This document shows, piece after piece, positions 25,401-37,400 of a DNA stretch of 64,000 bases. Below the pieces are notes generated by a model. That model was given only the letters and a program-made list of their open reading frames with translations, searched no databases and was not told the origin of the DNA. Within the stretch, counting starts at the first letter, position 1; each line of letters starts with the position of its first letter. Origin of the DNA: Sthenelais limicola (Eukaryota > Annelida > Polychaeta > Phyllodocida > Sigalionidae). The position numbers were made by a program, and so were the translations under genes. The stretch is taken from positions 146,486,314 through 146,550,313 of the forward strand of contig OW804095.1 in NCBI GenBank assembly GCA_942159475.1, given 5' to 3'.

Positions 25401-28400
25401 TACATCAGTAGCATAATAATAATACATTCATTCTCATAGATCAAATAATTAGTACATTTGGAAAGATTGGCTTTGTTATGATATGCAGCGTTAACAGTCA
25501 TTGTATAATGTAGATATGATTATCATTTATTATTATTTTCATCCTTAACTTCAAGAGCCTCATTAAATGTCTGAGTCATTCTATGGATTTTCACAAATAA
25601 CGACATTCACAGTTATACTTCTCAATATGAAAATTATCGCACCCAATAACAATAAAAAATAATTACTAAAGGGAATCTAACAGCTGGGGGTATAGCTCAG
25701 TGGCAGAGCATTCGACTGCAGATCGAGAGGTCCCCGGTTCAAATCCGGATGCCCCCTGCATTCTTTTTCATAATGGACATCTATTCATTTGGCATTTGTG
25801 ATGTGTTTCAGGAAAATGAGTCATAAGTCGCAAAATTAATATTTTTCAAAGCGTTTTTTTCACAACATCACATTATACTTTGTGATTCTAGAGGTGCTGG
25901 ACTTAGACATGCTATGAGTACAGTTGCACCGGAGATTGATACTGATATTTACGTCCAGTCTGGAGCGAAGACACTTGATCTGGTGAGTGGGGCTAGGAAT
26001 CTCCTGATGCTTTACCGACCTCTTTGTATAATGGTGCTATCTGGTATTTGTAACTTGACGTATAAAGATAGAGAATCAAAGGAGGTTAGGCTAAGATATT
26101 CAAGTGAAGTTGAAGTGGATACGGCCGCTACCGACAACATGGAATCAGCTGAGCGCTTGCTTGCTGAAATCCTTCCGGCCAACTTGTCACCGCCGGCCAA
26201 AGTTATATTTGGCCCTACAGTTGGATTGGATTTGGTAGTCTACAATCAAACAGCAGCCACCCACAACTGGAGACTTCGAAAACTATTAACACCAAGTAAA
26301 ATCATGGCGATCGGTGAGGACCAGGAGTTACTAAACAGGCAGGTGATCTCGTATAACAACAGTGTAATGACCTACTGCAAAGGAAAAGGGATGCCCATGC
26401 CATTCATTGGCTCCTTGATCCACCCACATAGAGCATCTCGGAAACACAAGACCACGAATCGAATGTTCTACTCTAACCACTACCATCTACTAGCTCCAGA
26501 TAGGTGCCACTTCACGCCAGACTTTCAATTAAAGGTTGCTAAAGCAGTAGCAGCTGCGTACAGAAAAATATAAAATAATAAGACGGGTCTAGCTTTTTCC
26601 TAAGAGCCTTTCCGAGTAATAACAGGAGCTCGCATGAACCCGACATTGAAAGGAAGCTCTTGGGTAAAGTGATTGACTTGGTTTTGTTACGACCAAGATT
26701 TAGTAGAAATGAACTCTTGTCAACATCTGGTGCTCTAGTATTCAAAAAGTAGTTAAAATTATATGATGTTTGTTGATATGGGACAATGTGAGAATTGATA
26801 ATACTCGATTGAAAATGTGAGTAGAGGAACCAGTACAGTATATTACTCTCTTGAATTTGTCATTCTGAATTTTACTCTCTAATCATATGATCGAACAGTA
26901 GTATGCGGTATACATCCTTCAAAACTCTGGATGCACCGAAGAATTATGTATATCATAGCTGAGAAATTGTAATATAATATATTTAAAGGTATAGGGTTTG
27001 ATGCCCAAATCGCGGGGGAACTGGGTGCTATTGGGTCTCCAATTTTGAGATAGGTGCTCGTATGAACCCGACTTCGAAGTGGATACCCAATTGCAGCTTG
27101 ATTTCTCGATAACAAATTACCGTGAGATGATAATCATTGTTAAGTAGTAAATGTATATTTTGAAACACAAATAACATTAATTATACCAACTGGTGTAGGA
27201 GTGATCCTTCCATGTTTATTCCCCAAAAAAGTGTGCCTTGGTACAGTAGTGGCTTGTTATATTGTATCGTAGTTACTTCAAACTGCGTTAAGCCATGTTA
27301 TTGTTAGTAAATCGTTCAAGTTGGGTTTTCCCAGTATGTTTAGGGGCCCGAATGTTTAGCCATGTTAAGTACTACCTAATTTTCTCGGTCGATATTAAAA
27401 TCAGGGTTACCATGTTAACCAACGAATCACCCCCTGGTGATGATAATTCGTTGACTCTTGACAATGGCTAAAAACAGTGATATATTGAATATAGGAGCCT
27501 TTAGTAAGTTACGAGGCTTAAAATTCATCTCCTGGAACATAAGGAGTCTTGTGCAAAATTTTGACCAAGTAAGTCAATTTACCAATGAAACAGGGCCACA
27601 AGTTCTTTCGTTACAGGAATCGTGGCTGACAAAGACCCACAGTTCTGAAAAATTAGCTATACAAGGGTATAGTATATTGCGACATGATAGAATTAAGAAA
27701 AGAAGAGGGGGAGGGCTTATTTCCTATGTACACAGCTCGCTGGATATATTGGATAATTATAAGCACCTTGATACCTCGAATGAGCACTTAGAAGTGCAGG
27801 TATTTGGGATTAAAAAGAAATACGTGAAAGAGAAGATATGCCTTAATGTTTATCGCCCCCCATCAGGGGGACTGACTCAAGCTTTGGACCAGTTAGATAA
27901 TATTTTGAATAACCTCGATAATAATAAAGAAATTATTATAATGGGTGATGTAAATTACGATGACAGTAACCTAACAGATGGTACAACGTCTGGGGCTGAT
28001 AAGTTTAGGAACCTATTAACCAAGTATAACTTACAACAAATAATAAAAACTCACACAAGGATTAGTAGATCATCGAAAACCACGATTGACCACATATACA
28101 CTAATGTGAAGTGGGCTAATGCTAACGGGTCGATCGATATAAATGTGAGTGACCATCTGCCCATCTTTATGCAAATAAAGAAGGACAGAAATGTGTATAA
28201 TACTGAATCCTTCGAAGCCAGAGATACTAAAGCGCTCGATGTAGGAATACTTAAGGAGATATTGGTTAATTTAAACTGGGAAAATCTTTACACAACAAGA
28301 GACGTTAACGTAGCTTGGGATATTATTCTTGACCACATTACAACGTATGTGGACAGGATGTGTCCAGTTAGAAGCTTTAAAAGAGTCAGGACCACCCCTG

Positions 28401-31400
28401 GCTGGTATGGCGAAACGATAATTAAGGCGAGCAAAGATAGGGATAAGGCTTTTAGGTTAGCTAGAAAAACTAACAGGGAAGAGGATTGGAGTAGGGCGAG
28501 GTCCCTTAGAGGTAAGGTAAATGCTGAAGTTAGGAGTGCAAAAGATACTTATATTAGAAATCAAATTAGAGACAAGCAAAATGATCCCCACAAATTCTGG
28601 GAAATTTTAAAACCTCTTATCTCATCAAATAGCAAATCCTCAAAGGAGGAAATAAAAATTTCATCGAAGGATGGTGAAAATCTTAGGGGAAAAGGTGCGG
28701 CAGAAGCCATTAATGACTTCTTTGTTGGAATTGGACCTGAACTTGCAGGTAAAATTAAAGAAGACGATGAGATGAAGAATGAAAGGGAGAAAATGTACAA
28801 TGAAAATATTTCCGAAGTTAAATTTCAATTTAGGAAAATTACTGAAGTAGATATTGAATTAGCTATTAACAAGGTCAGCAACTATAAAGCCTCTGGGGTC
28901 CACCTTATGCCTACCAAAATCCTCAAACACTGTCTTTTAGCTCTTAAGAGCCAGCTTGCATTTCTATATAATCTTTCGGTTGACCAGTGTGACATCCCAA
29001 GGGATTTTAAGCAAGCGAATGTTACGCCTCTGTTTAAGGATGGAGATAAGAGATCACCCGGCAACTATAGGCCGATCTCTTGTATTAAATTGCCGGCCAA
29101 GTTGTTAGAGATTTGTGTCCAGAAACAGGTATCTAAACATCTTGAAGATAACCTTCTTCTTTGTGAATGTCAGTTCGGCTTTAGGGGGGGGAAATCGATT
29201 AACGATGCATTGGATCATTTATTACATAGAGTATACACAAATTTAAATGGTAAGAAAGCTACTGATTTGATATTTTTAGATTTTAAAAAAGCTTTCGATA
29301 TGGTTAATCATAATATATTATTGTCAAAATTAAAGAAATTTGGTATTGAAGGCAAAGCTTATTCATGGTTTGAAAACTACCTTTATAATAGAACGCAGAG
29401 AGTATTGGTCGGTAACACCCTCTCCTCTCTAAAGCCGGTGACATGCGGAGTTCCGCAGGGTACAAGTTTAGGGCCCATGCTGTTTATTATATATATTAAT
29501 GACCTTTATAAAGTAGTAGAAAATAGTAATATACAGCTATTTGCCGATGATACGGTGTTATACAAAGAAAGACAGCTGGGCGATGGAAACAATGAAAAAT
29601 TACAGAATGATCTTAATAATATTGTTAGATGGTGCTCGGTAAATAAAATATCTCTTAACATTAAGAAGTGTAAGAATTTAACTATTAGGTCAAAGAGCGA
29701 CCCAAAAAATATTGTTGATTACTATATTGGCGAGCAGAAACTTGAAAATGTCTCCGAATATAAATTCCTTGGGATGGAGGTTGACGAAAGAGTTAACTTT
29801 AAATATTTTCTTAGAAAGAAGATTTTCACCGTAAGATCTAAAATATATGCGATGTCGAAACTGTACAATTCTTGCGATAAAAACACACTTCTGTTATTAT
29901 ACAAAACGATGGTGTTACCAATTATCGATTATGGTGATTTATTTTATCGTTCGTCAACACTGGCCCAACTGAAAAAACTGCAAACATTACAGAACTCAGC
30001 TTTTAAAATTATTTTAAAATTGCCAAAGTTAGCCAGTACAGTTGAAGTACACAAATCATTAAATCTACCCTCTCTTTCAACAAGAAGGGATAGTCACCTA
30101 TTAGATTTGGGGTTTCTTAGAACGAGAAATGATGATAATGTTGATAAAAGGAATATTGGCTTAAGAAGACTGTCAAAAGGGAAAAAATTGTTGGTCCCAT
30201 TACCTAAAAATGACATTTTCAAAAAGTCATATGTATATTCTCTAACCAGTTTGTGGAATAATCTCCCTGATAATATTCAGGAAACTAAAACGAGGATACA
30301 GTTTCGGCAGTATTTAAGGACAACATATTTATGTGATTATGATGAATATTTATCAAATGATGAATAATTTGTTGTTGTTGTTAACGGTCATTATGGTAAA
30401 TGATCAGCCATCTGATAAAAGGCCTGTAAGACCTTATTGAAAAATCGCTATAACGATATATATATATATATGAATTAACAAATCTGTCTGTTTAACTTTG
30501 AATTTCAATTAGAATACTTCTGCGATCAATATGATATAAATCCAGAATTTCTAAATGATGCTATTGTATAACTGTTATGTAGTTGTTAGTGATGATTTCA
30601 AATTGTGGGAATCAGAATGTTTGACCGGAGCCTTGCTTGAGAAATAGTGATATTAGTGAAGTATAAATAATGATGGGTGGATATATCTTTAAAACTGAAC
30701 CGACTGAACACTGACTCTGAACTCTGAACAATTCACCATCTAAAAATGTCGGATTATTACTAATTATTAATTAACAGCAGATAATCTGTTGCACCCGTAG
30801 TGAGATGTCTACAAATTTTGATATTCTGACTTGGCTCTGGATCTTGTGTTACTTTAAACCCTAGTATTGTCTTTGAAACGATCAGATTTATGTACAACTT
30901 AATATCCAGTAACTAGTAGCAGGTATTAAAAACTGTGGATACCCCAGGAAGACCTCAATCTGAGAGGCTGGCGTCCCATTCTGAGCTATGTAAACTGTTT
31001 CGAATCAGAATAAAAATACAATATATATATATATATATTGGAATCTTCTGATTTTTGGAGAGTATGTCACTTATAGTTATGTCAATTGATGTATCAAATT
31101 TTATTGGAAACTTTTTTTCAAAATCGAAAATATCAAACTTAAAATCTAGAAATACTTATTATTTTATTAGACTGTTTACTATCATTGGAATTGGTTTGAT
31201 CTCAACTTTTCAAATATAATAGTATCTCAAAATCTATTTTTTGAGACTTATGACTCATTTTCCTGAAACACAGCACATTTGATATAGAATTACCCTTACC
31301 CTAGAAAGAACTCTTCCTCGTACAATTTAGAGGCAATGAAGATAGATAATATCAAACTTAAAATCTAGAAATACTTATTATTTTATTAGACTGTTTACTA

Positions 31401-34400
31401 TCATTGGAATTGGTTTGATCTCAACTTTTCAAATATAATAGTATCTCAAAATCTATTTTTTGAGACTTATGACTTATTTTCCTGAAACACAGCACATTTG
31501 ATATAGAATTACCCTTACCCTAGAAAGAACTCTTCCTCGTACAATTTAGAGGCAATGAAGATAGGACATTGTTATTCTTCTATTAATCTATCTTTACCTC
31601 ACTTAAATTGTATTGGTGTAATGTATGCCTACCTCTGCAGTTAAGTTAGGACGAAACTCATTTAGCTTCATTATGATCTTTTCACTTAATTGGGTTTTTT
31701 CTTATTTCTTTTTACTTATTCACATGTTCACCATTTTATGAAGTTTACAACAATCTATACTAAATTTAAGGTTGAATGAGGATGACAATGTCATATTGTA
31801 ATAGTGTTCTAAAAATAATCAAAAATAAACTTACCTAAGACCATTTTAGCCGGTGACTCCGGGGGTAGCCAGAAGAGCACCAGGGTGAGTGAGGAGAGCA
31901 ATACGCACGGTAATATCAAAATATAATTATAAAATGCCACCTTCCTCCTCAGCCTCAGCGAAAATGTCAAATCTGGGTAAGGCTCCTGACAGCAGGGGTA
32001 GTACTTAATGTTTTTGTTGGCCGGGTGGGACAGAACGTCCCACTCATTACTCAGTATGTAATCATTCAGGTCTATAGCGTCAAGGTCATCAAAGAAGGAT
32101 ACGTCTAGCTTAAAGCCATCGTAAGTCCAGGAACCAAACTTGAGGAAGCAGGTTTGTTTGTCAAAAGGGAAGTGTGTAATGTCTATAACGCAGGAGCTCT
32201 TGAAGATGGCTTGTGGGATCCAGAGAACAGTGCCATCTGCTGATACAACAGCGTACGCTGTTCTGTGCTCTTTTAGCCGGTCATCCGCACTGAAAAATAG
32301 AACATGAACAGAGTTTAGTCAGTTTTATATAGTTTTGTGCTATGGAAAACATAATCTAATAGGGAGTTTCTGCAATTAATCTCAATAACCATATGAATCT
32401 GTATCTTTTTGTTCTATTACGTCGTATTTTTATATATACAAAATAAATTGTGACGGGAAACATTTTGCTTGATATGTAACGTTACACCTTTCCTGTCATG
32501 TTTTGTTCAACCTCTTTCTACCTTTTAACATATATGTTTTTATATAAGATATATAGTACAGGGATTTTAGGTAGATTTTAGGCCAAACCCGGAATAAAAT
32601 AGTGTAAAGCTGATTTTTGGATATATGATGCGGGACACATTGGGGAACATTCCCTGAAAAGTCCCCACCTAGGGACCCTGTGCTTTTTGAGATTTTGACG
32701 TTTTTGTATCATTTTCCACAAAATAGCACTGGTCTCTATGGGAAAAAGCACCTGGCTCTGGCCATTATTGCTAACATTAAGAATATTTAGCATTGTTATT
32801 TGCAGGGATTATAACAGGTTGAACGTACTTGTTTACCATGGTACCCCAACCTGTTCAGTATATTTACATTATTTTATTCCGGGTTCCATGCTAAAATGTC
32901 TGTACTAATATGGATATGTTTATGTATATGTTAGAATTGCTGAACCTCCCTATTGAGTAGTAACATGTGAGATTGATCAACAATAATTGGTCTTCTGATG
33001 GTAGAACAGTGGTATCCACTGTTCTGTGGTATTTAAGAGGTCATCCGCACTGGAGGGTAAACATCAAATGGATTAACAGATAATTAATCAATGGTTGCCG
33101 ATGTGGAAAACTCTTTTCTTTTTCAAAAAAATAGTTGCCTGTTTTCAACTGGTGTCATTCACAATGGAAAGTATATGCATGACGTTTAGACTGGAACAGA
33201 ATGTAGGAAAGGGAATGATTTGTTATTTCTTTGTTTTTCTTTTTTACCTTTGTATTCTTACCCGGAATATTATTCATAATAGGTTGAATTATATTTTCTA
33301 TTTGGTCGAACTTGGCATACTACTTTCATTAAGAGTATTGCTGGACAAACTCATAACCTTACAAAGGCGACTGAATCGAATGAGGTAGTTAACAATTTAA
33401 TCATAATTATATACCTTAAAAATAATATATAAATATACAATTTGAAGGCATAACTAATACTGAGTGTTGGTGGTAGACCTGACGAATCGGTTCCCATGAC
33501 TACTTATTAACCCAGTAAAAGAGTAGCTAGTGTTAAGGTGTAAGAAAGGAACTCGGATACGCGTGTAGACTTCATGAGAAGGTCTAAGCAACTGTTTAAT
33601 GAATCCTGTGAAACGTACATGCTCCTCCTGGGTCTGCATATATAATTAGGTGGGCGTAGCCCTTACGTAATAACCAAGGCATAGCGTGTATAAGTAGACT
33701 TGCACAGTCCTAGCTAGTTAAGTATAATTAGCGGTTTTAAGTAATGAGATAATAGGTGATAATTAATAATTGATATAAATATAATGAGGTTACACAATGT
33801 TACGTAATGTTACATAACACTAGTTATTGAATATCTACTGGACGAGACTAGAATATTTAATTACTAGTATCAAGTTCCATTCACCATTTATTTTATGAGC
33901 CTAGCATAAAGAATATTGAATTATAAACCTTTGTTTTTGAATCGTCATGAAGTGTCTAAAAGAAAAACCAGTTGAAATGTGTAATCTATGCATGCAAGTA
34001 TCTTTGCCTTTGGTTAGCTTCAGTCTAGACAATTGTTGTATGCAAAGTGTTGAATGCTGAATAGAAACTTATATCAATAAAATCTGAAACTACTATCTCC
34101 AACCCCCCTCACATTAACACCTCATTATACCCCACCCCCTCCCACTTCCCACCCCACCCCCACACACCCCTCACATATGGAGACACACGCTATACCCCAC
34201 TCTGATATTCCAGCCTTTGTTTCTTGTCCGACCTGTCCTGCGGTATCTGTCTAGGTGTAACTTAATTCCCTCTGTAGCTATTAGATTCTATACCCCGCGG
34301 TGCTCTACATATAGCCCCACCGTATCCCTAGAACTTTCCTATTGCAGGGGTTGAATTAATTCAAATAGGGAGGCGACTGGGGAGGGGGAAGGGGAGAGTG

Positions 34401-37400
34401 ACTCCTATGGATCTTTTTCCCAAGATGTGAGCAAATCATTGTAAATTTGGGTGTTTTAGTTACAAAAGCCACATAATTATATAATTTGTCCCGAATTTAT
34501 TAACAGGTTCACAAACGGCCATCAGCTGCTACTAGTGATATTTGGGTCAGAATTTCAGAAAATGTACAATTCAACTTCACCAATCTTCTCAAATAACCCA
34601 AATTTCAGACGAAAATAAACTTCAAAATACAGTTCAACCTAACCAAACAGATAGGCAGCGTCAATGCAATGCCAAATATTCTCGAATTAACCTAGCATTG
34701 AGCAGATTGCAGCCTAATTTAGCCTAATTTACTAAATGTGTACAGCTGCCAATTGTACATTTTCTGAAAAACTGACCCATTTATTGAAAGACTTCAGGAG
34801 TTTTGGAACATGTTGATCGTTGCTTAAGGTTGCAATGTCAGCTAACATTGGTCAACAACTAAACATGTTCTACTTTTTGTTTCATTCTTTTCCAACCCAT
34901 CTAACAGATTTTGTTAGATTGTATTTGCTTCAGGGCTTCATAAGCGTCCAGATTAATGTTTCGGAGATCCATCTTCACTCATTATCGCTCACTGGTGCCA
35001 TTTTCTCTAGGCCGATTCTTCTTCAAATTCTTGTAAACAGATAACAGCAACAGAATATGGGTAAATTCAGTCCTTTAAATCATAATATGAGTAGATTTGG
35101 ACAGATTTGTTGTCGTAATAGCTGAGAATACAGCTTTAACAGACAATATAATTAAATACAGATTTTGACAATAGGCGGTTAGATACCGATTATAATTGAT
35201 TGTATCAGTTCGTCGGTTATTAAACCCAGTTCGTGAAGAAAATGTCAATGCGGTAATTTACATGATGTAAAAAGTTGAAGAAAAAGCTTAATATCTCAGA
35301 AACCATGTTGTTTTTATCCACTCGTACAAAATCGTATAGCCAAAAATAATTCATATCTTGTACAGAAGAGAGGTTGTCCATAATGAAAAACTGAAAAACT
35401 GTTATCTATGTATATAGTCTGATTCGGTCATGTAAGTGAAACCGGCAACAAAATCTGTTACGTCTCGGAGAAATATGATTATATTGAAAAAGTTAAATTA
35501 AAGGTAAAAAAAACAAGAAAGATCTAATAATATTTGAAGATTATGTAAAACTTTTTCCCTTGAGTCTGTGAGATTATCCATGTAAAGCATTGAAATCAGC
35601 TCAATAAAATTTCTTTAAAAAAAAAATCATGGACTAAATCAAGGATCCATGTATGAACGTCAATGCCACCACATTAGATATTCTCCCAACACAAACTTTA
35701 CTAAATCAACTTATTTAGGTTTAAAATAGGTGAAAGAATCTTTGTGTTCCACCATGTGATCTCCAGAGGTTACCAAACTTGTGTAACACAATCCGTCTGT
35801 GGACTTCTCCATGCAATGCCTTTTGGGTAATATCAGACAGAAAAAAATGCCAGCTCAGCGTTTTGTGCTGTTCGTTGCTTGGGGCCAAGCATCAGGGGTG
35901 TTTAAAATTGATTTATAGAGAGAAGCATTTGTGGGAAATTTGTTTCAAATGAAATCAATGGGTTCTTGCATTATGAGAGGACTATATTCAATTGCAGAAG
36001 TGTACATTCGATGGAGGAAAAAGGGCTTGAGTGGTGAAAATGCATTTTTATATATGGGTCAGATTTTCCGAAACTGTACAATCGGCAGCTGTACACATTT
36101 AGTAAATTAATGATGATAAAATAGGCTGCAATTTGGCCAATACTAGGTACATTCAAGTACATTTGGCGTTGCATTGACGCTAGCAATCTGGTTGGTTAGG
36201 TTGAACTGTATTTTGAAGTTTATTTTCGTCTGAAATTTGGGTTATTTGAGAAGATTGGCGAAGTTGAATTGTACATTTTCTGAAATTCTGACCCATATGT
36301 AACGGGAAAATGAGACACAAGTCGGAAAAATGGATATTTTCCGAGGTGATCTGTTTCACCCGATTTCTTTGTTGCACTATTCTCGTTTTTGGGGTGCTTA
36401 GCGCTCTTCATTTCATTTCAAGACATTTTCTTTAATATATGCATGCATTCCTAAGCTCACCCTATAGAGTATCTTTAGCAACTTTACTAGTAATTATGCA
36501 CCAAGAAATATTGCAAACTTGTTCTTCTAAAATAAAAATATCGAATTTAAAATATAGAAATACTTATTATATGCCTTGATGTTTACTATCGTTACAATCG
36601 ACTTATTTATATAAATGCTTTTATTTCCTCAATAAACAGTTACAATAGACAGGAAAATGGATAATATTCTTTCTGTGCCCTCACAGCTCTTCCAAGAAAC
36701 CCAGAGTTACTTTTACTTTGATTGATAAAGAACTACTAACTACTATGTCCCCATAACACTAAGATTAACATACCTTGGTACATCGTTTTCTACTAGAATA
36801 TAACAACACTTAAATAGAATATCAGCACCTCTAAATGTTCTCTCGGTTCATCGTCTACACTATAACCTCTTACTCTTACATAGTTTGTCCAGCTTCATTA
36901 TGTTTTCGGTACAATCATCCTCGGTACTTATTTTGTACTTTTGTTATTCGGTAAAAGATACAAAATTTCTGTTCAGTTATTTCAGTTTACAAGACTTACA
37001 TACCTGAGTTAGATTGTTATGCTTGTGTTATATATAGAGATATACACATATATGGCTACACATATAATTACATTGAAATATATATAACATACATACATTA
37101 GTACATACATACATTAGTGTCTCTTCATCTATTCTCGTAACATAAATGTGCGTGTCAGATAGATTCTAAAGTTTATCTCATCTTTTCAAATATGATATCT
37201 CAAAATCCAATTTTTGCGACATGTGACTCATTTTTCTGCAATACATCACATTTCCGTTAATTAGATCTAACGATTTTGTTGACACGTAACTAGTTTCAGA
37301 AATGACGACCGTTACCCAGATTTAAAACCTGCAACCTGGCAATCTGTATATTTTCTGGCCATTTCACCCATGAATACAAGTACCTGGTCAAATTTCAAGA

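Larger units (their letters stand above)
25866..31038 (+). mobile_element. CR1-like non-LTR retrotransposon, 5'-truncated in ORF1, ORF2 intact
   Basis: About 5.17 kb lies between two halves of one MITE-B copy (25797-25865 on the left, 31039-31279 on the right), which fixes the insertion limits. It carries an SGNH-esterase ORF1 cut off near its N-terminus, an 884-nt spacer, and an uninterrupted APE endonuclease/reverse transcriptase ORF2. The 3' end is AT-rich, finishing in a (TA)n run at about 31020. An esterase in ORF1 is known for CR1-like elements. No clear target duplication is visible; about 10 bp of MITE B appear missing at the junction. It is antisense to the nAChR gene, within its intron. 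Confidence 0.88.
21850..31834 (-). other. nAChR intron (10.0 kb) with tRNAs and LINE
   Basis: It contains B (21889-22299), a TIR element (22514-23063), D (23862-24090), two A copies (24093-24330, 24699-24936), two tRNA-Cys genes, the LINE inside a split B, and a 219-bp tandem duplication. 23064-23860 shows only an A-rich tract at about 23815-23850. Confidence 0.75.

Noticed and set aside
36605..37165. Insert in a MITE B copy considered as a complete retroelement
   Set aside because: Only weak similarity to 61868-62010, no ORF and no defined ends.
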